Source of the DNA: Alistipes_A hominis | GTDB lineage: Bacteria > Bacteroidota > Bacteroidia > Bacteroidales > Rikenellaceae | DNA: 64,000 nucleotides | Direction: 5' to 3' | Assembly: GCF_014288115.1 (NCBI RefSeq) | Contig: NZ_JACOOK010000005.1 | Span: 62,001-126,000, forward strand | Part shown: positions 7,961 to 17,482 of the stretch, one piece after another | Layout of the letters: each line of letters starts with the position of its first letter | How positions within the stretch are numbered: position 1 is the stretch's first letter | Made by a program: the position numbers and the translations under genes | The notes under the pieces: generated by a model | Databases searched by the model: none | The model's input: the letters and a program-made list of their open reading frames with translations, nothing else | Told to the model about the DNA's origin: nothing

Positions 7961-8575
7961 ATGATCTTTAAGGTGTGCGGAATGCGCGATCCGGAAAATA
8001 TCCGGCGGATCGACCTAAGCGGGGCCGACTGGATGGGATTCGTTTTTTATCCCCCGTCGCCGCGTCGGGTGGAAAGCCTGCCCGCATTCATGCCGGAATA
8101 CGCCCGGCGGGTCGGAGTTTTCGTTGACGAGCCCGTGGAAAATATTCAGGTACGCGCAAAGGAGTTCGGACTGAATTACCTGCAACTGCACGGTTCGGAA
8201 TCGCCCGACGACTGCCTCCGACTGCAAGATCGGGGACTCCGTGTTATCAAAGCGTTCCGGATCGGGACGGCGGGCGACCTCGAAGCGACCGCCGCTTACG
8301 AAGCCGCCTGTTCCTACTTCCTTTTCGATACGAAAACCCCGGCCTACGGCGGTTCCGGAAAAACTTTCGACTGGACGGTACTCGACGCTTACCGCGGCCA
8401 AACGCCGTTCCTGCTCAGCGGCGGCATCGGCCCGGAACACGTCCGGGCTTTGAAGGCGTTCCGTCACGACCGGCTGGTCGGATACGACCTAAACAGCCGA
8501 TTCGAACAGGCTCCGGGTATCAAAGACGTCGAAAAAATAACGCGATTTATTCAGGATATGAAATGTAAAAAATAA
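7961..8575 (+). CDS. trpF: Phosphoribosylanthranilate isomerase
   Basis: 204 residues, a (beta/alpha)8 barrel. The N-terminal KVCGMRDPENI holds the catalytic base Cys (C7). FLFDTKTPAYGGSGKTFDW holds the catalytic Asp and phosphate loop, and FLLSGGIGPEHV follows. It catalyses the Amadori rearrangement before TrpC. It sits between trpC (4-base gap) and trpA (6-base gap). Confidence 0.95.
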   Translation: MIFKVCGMRDPENIRRIDLSGADWMGFVFYPPSPRRVESLPAFMPEYARRVGVFVDEPVENIQVRAKEFGLNYLQLHGSESPDDCLRLQDRGLRVIKAFRIGTAGDLEATAAYEAACSYFLFDTKTPAYGGSGKTFDWTVLDAYRGQTPFLLSGGIGPEHVRALKAFRHDRLVGYDLNSRFEQAPGIKDVEKITRFIQDMKCKK

Positions 8576-8581
8576 GAAAAC

Positions 8582-9355
8582 ATGAACAGAATCAATCGAC
8601 TTTTCAGCCATGCGGATAAAAAACTGTTATCCGTCTATTTTTGCGCCGGCTACCCTACCGCCGACAGCACCGCCGGGATTATCCGCGCCCTCGAAAACAG
8701 GGGAATCGACCTGATCGAAATCGGCATCCCGTTCAGCGATCCGATGGCCGACGGAGAAGTGATCCAGCACGCAGCCACGCAGGCTCTTCGGAACGGCATG
8801 AGCCTGAAACGATTGTTCGGGCAGCTTTCGGACATCCGGAAAACCGTCGAAATCCCGTTGATCCTGATGGGTTATCTGAACCCGGTGCTTCGGTTCGGGT
8901 TCGAAAACTTTTGCCGGAAATGCGTCGAATGCGGCATCGACGGATGCATCATCCCCGACCTGCCGTTCCAGGAGTATCAGCAGCATTACCGCAGCATCGC
9001 CGAACGCTACGGCCTCAAAGTGATCATGTTGATCACACCGGAGACCAGCGACGAACGTATCCGGCTGATCGACAGCAATACGGACGGCTTCATCTACATG
9101 GTTTCATCGAGCGCCACGACCGGAGCGCAACAGGACTTCGACGCCCGGAAACAGGATTATTTCCGCCGGATCGACGCAATGCGGCTGCGTAACCCGCGGA
9201 TGATCGGATTCGGAATTTCGAACCGTGCGACGCTGCAAGCCGCTTACGACCATGCGTCCGGCGCCATTATCGGCAGTAAATTCGTTTCGCTGCTCGGCGA
9301 GACGAATACGCCGGAGCAAGCGATCGAACGCCTGCTGGAAACACTCGAAAAATAA
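8582..9355 (+). CDS. trpA: Tryptophan synthase alpha chain
   Basis: 257 residues. It cleaves indoleglycerol phosphate to indole, which is channelled to TrpB. The catalytic Glu is in LIEIGIPFSDPMADG and the catalytic Asp in IIPDLPF. The phosphate loop is YMVSSSATTGAQ, a variant of the usual SRxGVTG stretch. It is the last gene of the operon; a strong hairpin follows at 9371. Confidence 0.95.
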   Translation: MNRINRLFSHADKKLLSVYFCAGYPTADSTAGIIRALENRGIDLIEIGIPFSDPMADGEVIQHAATQALRNGMSLKRLFGQLSDIRKTVEIPLILMGYLNPVLRFGFENFCRKCVECGIDGCIIPDLPFQEYQQHYRSIAERYGLKVIMLITPETSDERIRLIDSNTDGFIYMVSSSATTGAQQDFDARKQDYFRRIDAMRLRNPRMIGFGISNRATLQAAYDHASGAIIGSKFVSLLGETNTPEQAIERLLETLEK

Positions 9356-9370
9356 ACGATCCGGGAAGCG

Positions 9371-9418
9371 AACGATCAGCCGTGCGACGGAACTTTTGTT
9401 CGCGCGGCCGATCGTTTT
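9371..9418 (+). terminator. trp operon terminator
   Basis: A long imperfect hairpin. AACGATC-A-GCCGTGCGA (9371-9387) pairs with TCGCGCGGC-C-GATCGTT (9400-9416), about 16 pairs with one A-C mismatch and one wobble. It ends in TTTT and lies 15 bases after the trpA stop. Confidence 0.75.
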
Positions 9419-9537
9419 ACCCGTTCGTACAGGTGCGCGATCTCCGTACGGGCGAACACGTGCTCCGTCAGTGCATCCAACGCTGCAAATGCCACGGGCG
9501 TAATAGGCACTGTTTTCGACGCAGCGGAAACACTGTT

Positions 9538-10188
9538 CTAAAGGATTTCGAGCAACCGATCCGGCTCGTCGATGATGTATTTCGCGCCGTGTTCCTCAAG
9601 TTCCGCGCGCGGACGGAATCCCCACGTAACGCCGACCGAACGCAGTCCGCTGTTGGCCGCGGTCAACATATCGACTTTGGAATCGCCCACATAAAGGGTT
9701 TCCGTTTTTTTGCAGCCCGTTTCGCAAAGAATGTCGAACACGATGGTCGGGTCGGGTTTCGGCTCGATTCCTTCCCGTTGGCCAAGCACGACGCAAAACG
9801 TACCCGCCGGGAAATAACGGTCGATCAGTTTGGCGGTGGCCGCCTGATATTTGTTCGACGCGACGGCCATACGGACGCCCCGTTCCGCGATTTTCCCCAC
9901 CAGCGATTCGATCCCCGGATAGGGCCGGGTACGATCGGTATTGTGTTCCGAGTAATAGTCCACGAAATCCCGCCGCACCCGCATGACGGTCTCTTCGTCT
10001 CGCGCCGCTTCGGGCAGGGCGCGTTCGACCAGCCGGGTAATGCCGTTGCCGACGAAATAACGGTATGCCGAACGTTCATGCGCCGGATAGCCGTTCTGTT
10101 GCAGCGCATGGTTCGTAGCGGCAGCCAGATCGTCGATCGTATCGAGCAGCGTCCCGTCAAGGTCGAATATAACCAGTTTGGTATCCAT
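9538..10188 (-). CDS. gph: Phosphoglycolate phosphatase-like HAD hydrolase
   Basis: 216 residues. HAD motif I is VIFDLDGTLLDT at the N-terminus, motif II VASNK, the conserved Lys is in EPKPDPTIVFDIL, and motif IV is LYVGDSKVDMLTAANSG. The helical cap and order match the Gph/PGP group, which recycles 2-phosphoglycolate from DNA repair. Pyrophosphatase PpaX-type activity cannot be excluded from sequence alone. It lies downstream of tamL on the same strand with 78 bases between, where a separate -7 box is present. Confidence 0.8.
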   Translation of the reverse strand: MDTKLVIFDLDGTLLDTIDDLAAATNHALQQNGYPAHERSAYRYFVGNGITRLVERALPEAARDEETVMRVRRDFVDYYSEHNTDRTRPYPGIESLVGKIAERGVRMAVASNKYQAATAKLIDRYFPAGTFCVVLGQREGIEPKPDPTIVFDILCETGCKKTETLYVGDSKVDMLTAANSGLRSVGVTWGFRPRAELEEHGAKYIIDEPDRLLEIL

Positions 10189-10206
10189 GAAAATCAGATT
10201 TATCCT

Positions 10207-10224
10207 GCAAAAGTAGCCTTTTGC
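10207..10224 (-). promoter_or_regulatory. Putative gph promoter overlapping a small hairpin
   Basis: On the minus strand TACTTTTG (10208-10215) matches TAnnTTTG, 19 bases upstream of the gph ATG. The same bases form a 7-bp inverted repeat, GCAAAAG/CTTTTGC (10207-10224). The site may serve as promoter, tamL terminator or both. No clear -33 element was seen. Confidence 0.35.
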
Positions 10225-10266
10225 AGAGAGCTATCCTAACGATCCGGCGAAAAACAGCCTTCCGGA

Positions 10267-12570
10267 TCAGAACGGATACCCGATCGCCACGTGGAATCCG
10301 AGTCCGTCCTTGAATTTCGAAATGTTGTAATACCCCGGCTTGTCGGGATTCGGATAAGGGGTGTGCAGCGCAATGCCGAGATCGGCGCGCAATACCAGGT
10401 AGCTGATGTCGTAACGGAGCCCGAACCCGGTTCCGAGCGCGATCTCGTTGAAGAAACCGCGCCATTTGAGCACGCCGCCCGGACGGTTCGGATCGTTTTT
10501 GAGCAGCCAGATATTCCCGGCATCCAGAAATACGGCTCCGCCCAGCCGCCCCATAATCCCGAAACGGAATTCCACATTGGCTTCCAGCTTGAAATCGCCG
10601 GTCTGGTCGAGATAACTGTTGCGGTCGTTCTGGGCCGGATGATAACTGCCGGGGCCGATCGAACGGATCGTAAACGCCCGGATGCTGTTGGCCCCGCCGA
10701 TATAAAATTGTTCGCTGTACGGCATGACGCTCGAATTGCCGTAGGCATACCCGGCTCCGACCAGAAAACGGTAAGCGAGCCAGTTGTTCTTATCGCCGAG
10801 CTTCTGGTAAAACTTCACCTCGTTCACATCTTTGATAAACTGCGAGAACTGGTTATTGAACAGCCGTTTGGTTCCGTGCTGACCGCAGGCTTCCCAAATC
10901 GCGTACAGCAGGTTGCCCGCCGAGGTGACGGTGTTCTGCCAGAAAAAACGGTTGCGCCGGTACGTCCGGTCGTACGTGTAGGAATAGCTCATCGCCGGAA
11001 TAAACTGATCTCTGAAACTCAATGCGATGGCCGGGTTCTCGTCCATCGTCTGGTCGAACGATTCGGTCGTATGGAGCAGGTTGTTGTACGAGAGCTTCAG
11101 CAGCGAAAGGGAGTGGTAGCTGTACGGCGAAGTCTGGAAATTATAACCTATCGACCCGCTGAAAGAGATCAACTGGAAGAACTTCGGCCGGTTCATCAAA
11201 TCGACGCCCAACTGGAAAGATGTACTGGACGGATAGCGGCTGCCTTTGGTGATAAACCGCGGCAGCAGCAACCGTTGCACATTCAGCGTAGCGTTCAGGC
11301 CGAATTCGTACGAATTGAGCAACGACGTTTTGGCGCCGCCCGAGTTTTTATTGCCGGTTTCCCATTCGTAGTTGCCGTTCAGCCGCAACGAGAGTATCTC
11401 GCCGCCCCGGAACAGGTTGTTGTTGCTGACTTTGAAGGCCAGTCCCGGGCCCAGGAAGCTGTTCGACTTCGAAGTGACGTTCATCTCCAGTTCCGCTTCG
11501 AGCGGATAATCGAATCCGGCAGACAAATAGACGTTCAGCGTATCTTTGCCGTCCAGCGAGTCCAGCGGCGTGACGCCGAGGTTCACCGAACGGAAAATGC
11601 CGAGTTTATTCAGGTTGGACAACGTCGTATTCTGAGCGTTCACCGTAAACAGGTCGCCCGTTTTCATCGTAATGGATTTCGCCAGCAACTTCGGCCGGAT
11701 CTTCAGCGGTTTCTGGTAAACGACCGTCTGGCCGGGCAAGTGCAGCGTGTCGGGCGCTCCGCCGCGGATATTTTGCAGCGATACGGTGATGCGTCCCACC
11801 CGGTACGGAACCAGCGCCGGGGCCGGAATCCCGGGAGTCAGCCTCATCCGCAGATCGACGCGGTTTTTCTGTTGCGTCGTATCGGCTTGATAATCGATGT
11901 ATTCCGGTCGGAAATAATAATAACCACGATTTCGCAACACGTTCGTAATCCGGGTTCGTTCGGCCGACAGCGTATCGGTATTGTACTGCGCGCCCACGCG
12001 TAGCAGCGAGGTGCTTTCGAGGCTGTCGACCAAACGAGCCATCCCTTCCTGTACCTGCGGATAGCGAATTTCCATGTAGACCGAAGGCTGTCCGACCCGG
12101 ATCGAATAGCTGATTTTCGCCTTTTTCGGATTACGGCGCGGCAGCAGTTCGTAACCCGCGTCCGCATCGAAATAGCCGTAATTGCCCAGCACGTCGTCGA
12201 CATATTTCGTCCGGATTTCGGGCTGCACTTTCGAAACCAGCACAGGCTGTTTCGAGAGCTTCCGGTACAGCCAATATTTAAACCCCTTCTCTTTGGGCGT
12301 GTAAAGATGGTTGTAAGCCCATAAACCGACCGGGAGCGGAGTGCGTATATACGGGGAGTATAACGGATTGTTCGGTTTTACCGAAAGCGGAGCTTTAATG
12401 GCCGATTCTACGGTCGAAGAGAGCTCTACGCCCGAATCGGGACGGATCGCTATCTTCTTGACGCCGGTGTACAACACCTCGTCCTGCCCCAGCCGACTGG
12501 TCGTCGAACAACCGGCGGCCGAAAGCGCGACGGCGATCCCGATGATTCCGTAACGAACGATTCTATTCAT
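10267..12570 (-). CDS. tamL: TamL: lipidated TamA/BamA-family outer-membrane protein
   Basis: About 767 residues. A lipoprotein signal (MNRIVRYGIIGIAVALSAAGC, lipobox LSAAGC) is followed by POTRA-like repeats, then a C-terminal Omp85 barrel. The barrel half contains FYIGGANSIRAFTIRSIGPGSY, which corresponds to the conserved lid-loop arginine region of the family, and ends in an aromatic residue (GYPF). In Bacteroidetes the TamA equivalent carries a lipid anchor and is called TamL. It follows tamB with an 8-base overlap, so the two are probably co-translated. I chose the ATG at 12570 because the signal peptide begins there; longer in-frame starts lie inside tamB. Confidence 0.88.
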   Translation of the reverse strand: MNRIVRYGIIGIAVALSAAGCSTTSRLGQDEVLYTGVKKIAIRPDSGVELSSTVESAIKAPLSVKPNNPLYSPYIRTPLPVGLWAYNHLYTPKEKGFKYWLYRKLSKQPVLVSKVQPEIRTKYVDDVLGNYGYFDADAGYELLPRRNPKKAKISYSIRVGQPSVYMEIRYPQVQEGMARLVDSLESTSLLRVGAQYNTDTLSAERTRITNVLRNRGYYYFRPEYIDYQADTTQQKNRVDLRMRLTPGIPAPALVPYRVGRITVSLQNIRGGAPDTLHLPGQTVVYQKPLKIRPKLLAKSITMKTGDLFTVNAQNTTLSNLNKLGIFRSVNLGVTPLDSLDGKDTLNVYLSAGFDYPLEAELEMNVTSKSNSFLGPGLAFKVSNNNLFRGGEILSLRLNGNYEWETGNKNSGGAKTSLLNSYEFGLNATLNVQRLLLPRFITKGSRYPSSTSFQLGVDLMNRPKFFQLISFSGSIGYNFQTSPYSYHSLSLLKLSYNNLLHTTESFDQTMDENPAIALSFRDQFIPAMSYSYTYDRTYRRNRFFWQNTVTSAGNLLYAIWEACGQHGTKRLFNNQFSQFIKDVNEVKFYQKLGDKNNWLAYRFLVGAGYAYGNSSVMPYSEQFYIGGANSIRAFTIRSIGPGSYHPAQNDRNSYLDQTGDFKLEANVEFRFGIMGRLGGAVFLDAGNIWLLKNDPNRPGGVLKWRGFFNEIALGTGFGLRYDISYLVLRADLGIALHTPYPNPDKPGYYNISKFKDGLGFHVAIGYPF

Positions 12571-15500
12571 GGGGCGACTGTTTTGGAGGGGTTTGCGGCT
12601 GAACTTTATTGCGCATGATGCGGAACAGGTCGCCGAGTTTGAGCATCTTCTTTCGGATGACAAAGCCCACGCCGGTTTCGGTGATCTCGCCTTCCAGAAT
12701 ACTTTCGTACCCGGTATGCCTGAATATTTTCAGGAACATGTTGTCGCGTTTGGTCAACTGGTACTCCAGCGCCACGTCGTCGATCAGGTTCTCTTTCAGG
12801 TTCTCGGTCGGATCGGCGTCGGTGCTGAACTTGCCGCCGATCACCGCCTTCACGCGGTTGTTGAACAGACTTTTCGAAAGCTGGTACGAGTAATCCGTCC
12901 GGGAATTGACGCCGCCGGAGGCCGCGTCGTCGTAGGTATCGATTCCGAAACTCAGGTCGACTCCCTTCAGGCTGTTCGAGGCCCACTGGTTCAGTTCCTT
13001 TTCGATGAACGAATTCAGCGGATTCGCCGAATTGACCTTAGCCGTCGTGCCGGGGCCGGAATACGTATTGTACACCAACAGACTCATCGCCTGCGTAGCC
13101 CGTTGTTCGGCGGTCAGCGACGAAAGCTGGTTCTGGATCGTCAGGTCTTCCGGAGCCGACAGGTCGAACGTCACGGAAAGGTTTTCGAGCGTATTGCGGA
13201 TATTGATGCTGATGTTGAAATTGACCGGACGACTGGAACCCTGTCCGTCGTCGGCCGTAACGCTGGTGCGTACCGTTTCGACGGCCGTGATGTTCAATGT
13301 CGGGTCGGCGATCTGGCCGATCCACTCGACGTAACTGCCCTGCGTAATCTTGAAAATTTTCTGGGAGATCACGGGCGGATTGTAACGGACGGTTCCGCCG
13401 GTCACTACGTATTTCCCCGAAAAACGGCTGTCGCCGAGACGGTTCATCGAATAGGTCAGGTTTCCGCCTCCCTGCAGGTCGACACGATTCTCCCCGTCCG
13501 CCGAAAGGTTGACGGCCATCCGCACCGAATTGTCGACATTGACATTCATCAGGACGTCCATTCCGGCGATATCGAGCACGGGCACCGGCCTGTCCTGCCG
13601 TTGAGACACGGTATCGCTGAACGAAACGAACGTAACCATGTTCTGGGCGCGGTTTTTCAGTTCGGGCGGCGCATCCTGCATGACGTAATTGACCTCCGTT
13701 CCGCGCAGCAGGTCGACGCTGCCCCGGATCATCAGGTCGTCGATTTCCCCTTTCACCGTGGCCTCCATATCCATATAACCCTGCCCGTATACCATCGACC
13801 CTCTGTTCTTCGCGACGCTGATAAACTGGAAATCGGTCGCGGCGATCCGCAAATCCGTCGTAATGTCGGCGAAATCCGCAATGTCCACTTCGCCGTCGAT
13901 CGTCAGCGGTTTTTTATTCGGGGCGATGATCCGGTAACCCGTAAAACGCACCCGGCTGCTGTCGATCACAATTTTTTCCGTTCCCAACCCGAAAGTCGTA
14001 CCGATCATAGGCACCTGCACCTGTGTTCCGGCGAAGTGAAGCGCCCCGTCGATCTTGGGTTTTGCGGAAGTTCCGGCCAGGGTCAGTTTGCCTTGCAGCG
14101 CACCGGAAAGACGCACGGCGTCTGGCGGCAGGAACGCATTGGCCGGAGCGAGCGGCAGGCCGGGAATCGACACGGTCAGTCCGAGCGGATTCTCCGTATC
14201 CCCGCCGCGGTACACGCCGTCCACGCTCAGCGCTTCGGCGCCGTCCAACGAGAGTTTCGCGGAGAGTTGCTGCTGTCGCTGTTCTCCCTGTCCGTAACGG
14301 AAGGCCAGCTCGGCGTTTCCGATCCGTTGGTTTTCATACCCCAATTCGGCCAGCGAAACGGAGCCGTTCGCTCCGACCGCACCGCCGCCGACGCGCAGCG
14401 ACAGATCCGCTCCGAACGTCCCGCTGAAGGGAGGGGCCCCGAGGAACAGTTTCAGCGTCGATGCGATGTCGATCCCGGCGACATGCAACGTTACGGCCCC
14501 CGGCTCCGCTCCGGCATCCGACCGAACGGCGAACTGCTGTCCGTCGCGCGTCAGCGAAAAATCGGCGAACAGTTCCCGGTTCAGCCGGTAAGCGATGTAA
14601 TTGTCCGGATTGACCTGCCAACGGTTGAAACCGAGCACCGGATTTTCGAGCATCCGCACGGCGATCGTACTGTCTTCGAGCGACGCCTTCAGCCCGAAAT
14701 CGAACCCGCTTTTCCCCTCCCTATTTTTCTGCAGGAATTTTACCAGCGCCACGTTATCCAGAATATTGCCGTAAACGGCGATCATCGCCGCGTCGTCCAT
14801 CCGTCCGGGATTGTTCGCCATCCGCAGCAGGTAATTTAACTGCCGTCCCCGCTGCATCACGCCGAACGTCAGCGTATCCAGCAGCAGATCGCCCGACGCG
14901 AACCGGTCGACGCGCAGCCGGGTCGTAAACGGCGTGCTGTCGCCGGACGCGACGTTCAGCGACATCCCGGAAAAACTCATGCCCCGCATCTTCAAAAAGC
15001 CGTTCACGACATTGTTCGCGCCGGCGCTGCCGGTCAGCCGGAACGGCGGCAGTTGCCGTGCGACCAGCTCCATATCGAGACTCCCCAGCCGAAGCTGCTC
15101 CGAAATCAACGCAACCGCACGCCCCGCCTGCTCCGCCAGCGAATCGACCGGAACCGGAGCTGCGAAATCGAGCCGGAAATCGCCCGACTGCACCGCCGCC
15201 GCTACCTTTTCGGCAGCTATTTCCGCCGAAACCGACGTTTTGCGAATACGGTTTTCGCGCCATTTGTCCCACAGCACGATTTGGTCGGCGGTCGCTTCGA
15301 CCCTGCGCGTCCGGGCCGAATCGGACGAAACGGCCAGATCGAGGGCCACGGATATCGCCGTCTTTTCCGGCGAAAGGTTCATCCGGTACAGGTTGCAGGT
15401 ATCGACCGTACCCCGCACCGTTACGGCCTGCTGCGTCTGCGTCAGCAGGCCTTCGATATCCAGTCCGAATTTCAGCGCCTCGCTCTCGCCGGTCAGACGG

Positions 15501-17308
15501 CCTATCAAACGGTGATCCCGCAGCGAAGCATCCAGCGCGATGCCGCCGTAATCGTAACTTCGGTAAATAAAACGGTCGATCCGCACGGCGGCTTCGGCTA
15601 CGGTCGATGTATGCAACGGATCGAAACCCGAACCGTCGGCCGCCACCCGCATCGTCAGTACGCCCAGCGAATCGTTCGGCAGAAAACGGTCGACCGGGAA
15701 ACTGTCGCAGATCAGTTCTGCGTTATAAAGCTGCTTTTTACCGTTGAATTCCCCCTTTACGGTCGCCGTTCCCGAACCTACCGCAAACGCCGCTACCGGA
15801 TAAAACGTTCCCTGCCGCATCCGCAGCGAACCTTCCAGCGCCATCTGTTCCGGAATCCGGAGCCGGCGGCGCAGCGCGGTGTCGGGCAGCAGATCCGTCA
15901 GAAACTCCAGTCGGCTGAAACTTCCCTTGAAACGGCACAGCCCTTCGATGCGGGACGGATCGGTCGCCGAAGCGACGTCGGCATTCAGGGTAAGCAGCAC
16001 GTTCCCGGGAACCGCGATCCGGCTGTCTGCGCGCAAGCGTCCGAGGGTTCCCGCGAAATCGCCGGACAGTTCGAGCGAACGCGTCGACAACATCTGTCGT
16101 ATATTCTTATCCGCAACGGGCAAGACCGCCTGTAACTCGCGCAACGCCACCTTTGCCTCCAACCGCAGGTTTACGCGCGCGTCCGGAGCGAGCGCCAGCG
16201 CCGAAGCGTCGGCCCGCAGATCGACATGCAACGACGACTGTCCGGTCGTCAAGCTGAAATCCGACAGAGCGACCTGCGTGCTGTCCATCGAAAAAGCGCC
16301 GCTCAAATCGGCTACCTGCAATCCGCTCCGTTCGACGGCCGAAAAACGGCCGATCCCGATCCGTACCGCAGCGCCCCGGTTATAAATCGAGTCGGCCGAC
16401 AGATTCAACTGCGTCAAGACAAGGTGGTCGAAATCCAGGCCTTCTTTCGGCGCACCCTGCAAGGCGCCGTACGTCACGGCATTGTCGGATAACCGCAACC
16501 GGTTCACCGCGATCGTCCACGGTTCCGTAACCGAATCTGTCGCGGCCGTGCGGACGGTGTCCTGCACCGCCGCGATTTTCGTCGTATCGGTCAGAAAGGA
16601 ATAACTCCCCCCGTCCAATACGATTTCCGTTACAGCCACCTGCTGCCGCGACAAATCCACCAGGCAGTCGGCCAGATTTCCCTGTTTCAGCAATACGTCG
16701 AGTTCGGTAATGCGGGGCTTCGTTTCCATCGAAAAAGCGATGTCGTCCAGCGCGAGTTTACTTACCCGTATTTTCCAGGCAACCGGCTTTCCTTCAGCCG
16801 TCGCCGAGGTATCCGACGGGCCCTCTCCGATCGACAGCCGGACGGTTCCTTTTTCCAATTCGATTCCGGAGATATCCGCTACGGAGCCTTTCAGATCGAT
16901 CCGGTCGGCAGCCAGACTGAAATGCCCGACACGGGCGTACAGACCGAACTGCGCCAGCGAATCGGCATAATTCACCGTCGTCCCGTCGAACCCGAAACGA
17001 TGTACGACGACTTCGCCGCGCAGCAACGGCCACAGGGCGACGTCCGCCTCGAGCCGGGTACAGTAGGCCATCGTATCCAACACCGGGGTAGACACCATCA
17101 CGTCGTCGACGACCAGCCGCAGCGGAAACGACAGGCGTATCTGGCGTACGGACAGGCGCATTTCGGTATTCCGGGCCACGTAAGACTCGGCCTGCCGACG
17201 GATAAAATTCTGGATGCCGGGAATATAAAGCAGAAAAGGCAGGACGATCAGCAGAACCAGTCCGCATAAAACGACACGGAACGTATATTTTATAATCTTT
17301 TTAAACAT
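12563..17308 (-). CDS. tamB: TamB/DUF490 translocation and assembly module protein
   Basis: About 1581 residues, the largest protein in the window. A single N-terminal membrane anchor (VVLCGLVLLIVLPFLLYIPG, residues about 11-30) precedes a very long beta-rich AsmA/TamB-like region. The C-terminal TamB domain runs from GTEVNYVM through SGKYVVTGGTVRYNPPVISQKIFKITQGSYVEW to the end. Such proteins span the periplasm as hydrophobic grooves and work with TamA/TamL in outer-membrane protein or lipid delivery. I chose the ATG at 17308 (MFKKIIKYTFRVV); upstream in-frame starts read through noncoding DNA. The gene is divergent from purU. Confidence 0.88.
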   Translation of the reverse strand: MFKKIIKYTFRVVLCGLVLLIVLPFLLYIPGIQNFIRRQAESYVARNTEMRLSVRQIRLSFPLRLVVDDVMVSTPVLDTMAYCTRLEADVALWPLLRGEVVVHRFGFDGTTVNYADSLAQFGLYARVGHFSLAADRIDLKGSVADISGIELEKGTVRLSIGEGPSDTSATAEGKPVAWKIRVSKLALDDIAFSMETKPRITELDVLLKQGNLADCLVDLSRQQVAVTEIVLDGGSYSFLTDTTKIAAVQDTVRTAATDSVTEPWTIAVNRLRLSDNAVTYGALQGAPKEGLDFDHLVLTQLNLSADSIYNRGAAVRIGIGRFSAVERSGLQVADLSGAFSMDSTQVALSDFSLTTGQSSLHVDLRADASALALAPDARVNLRLEAKVALRELQAVLPVADKNIRQMLSTRSLELSGDFAGTLGRLRADSRIAVPGNVLLTLNADVASATDPSRIEGLCRFKGSFSRLEFLTDLLPDTALRRRLRIPEQMALEGSLRMRQGTFYPVAAFAVGSGTATVKGEFNGKKQLYNAELICDSFPVDRFLPNDSLGVLTMRVAADGSGFDPLHTSTVAEAAVRIDRFIYRSYDYGGIALDASLRDHRLIGRLTGESEALKFGLDIEGLLTQTQQAVTVRGTVDTCNLYRMNLSPEKTAISVALDLAVSSDSARTRRVEATADQIVLWDKWRENRIRKTSVSAEIAAEKVAAAVQSGDFRLDFAAPVPVDSLAEQAGRAVALISEQLRLGSLDMELVARQLPPFRLTGSAGANNVVNGFLKMRGMSFSGMSLNVASGDSTPFTTRLRVDRFASGDLLLDTLTFGVMQRGRQLNYLLRMANNPGRMDDAAMIAVYGNILDNVALVKFLQKNREGKSGFDFGLKASLEDSTIAVRMLENPVLGFNRWQVNPDNYIAYRLNRELFADFSLTRDGQQFAVRSDAGAEPGAVTLHVAGIDIASTLKLFLGAPPFSGTFGADLSLRVGGGAVGANGSVSLAELGYENQRIGNAELAFRYGQGEQRQQQLSAKLSLDGAEALSVDGVYRGGDTENPLGLTVSIPGLPLAPANAFLPPDAVRLSGALQGKLTLAGTSAKPKIDGALHFAGTQVQVPMIGTTFGLGTEKIVIDSSRVRFTGYRIIAPNKKPLTIDGEVDIADFADITTDLRIAATDFQFISVAKNRGSMVYGQGYMDMEATVKGEIDDLMIRGSVDLLRGTEVNYVMQDAPPELKNRAQNMVTFVSFSDTVSQRQDRPVPVLDIAGMDVLMNVNVDNSVRMAVNLSADGENRVDLQGGGNLTYSMNRLGDSRFSGKYVVTGGTVRYNPPVISQKIFKITQGSYVEWIGQIADPTLNITAVETVRTSVTADDGQGSSRPVNFNISINIRNTLENLSVTFDLSAPEDLTIQNQLSSLTAEQRATQAMSLLVYNTYSGPGTTAKVNSANPLNSFIEKELNQWASNSLKGVDLSFGIDTYDDAASGGVNSRTDYSYQLSKSLFNNRVKAVIGGKFSTDADPTENLKENLIDDVALEYQLTKRDNMFLKIFRHTGYESILEGEITETGVGFVIRKKMLKLGDLFRIMRNKVQPQTPPKQSPHE

Positions 17309-17364
17309 CTTATACGGCGGAAACAGGTGCTCCTTAACTAACAATAATTTAGCCAATCCGGAAC

Positions 17365-17372
17365 CAAAACTA
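17365..17372 (-). promoter_or_regulatory. -7 element of a tamB promoter
   Basis: The minus strand reads TAGTTTTG, an exact TAnnTTTG match, about 55 bases upstream of the tamB ATG. No clear -33 TTTG was found at the expected distance. Confidence 0.4.
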
Positions 17373-17445
17373 CAAAATTTTTGCGGGAAAGCGTACGACC
17401 CGCGGTAATTCGGCCCGACAATGCCGGATTTCATGAAAAAATCGC

Positions 17446-17453
17446 TAATTTTG
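17446..17453 (+). promoter_or_regulatory. -7 element of a purU promoter
   Basis: TAATTTTG matches TAnnTTTG and lies 29 bases upstream of the purU ATG. The -33 region is weak. Confidence 0.45.
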
Positions 17454-17482
17454 GACGCTAAATCAACGAAGAGAAGACGACC

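Noticed and set aside
12569..14839. A 756-codon open frame antisense to tamB
   Set aside because: Same shadow composition. tamB and tamL on the other strand have a signal, anchor, domains and a coherent overlap.
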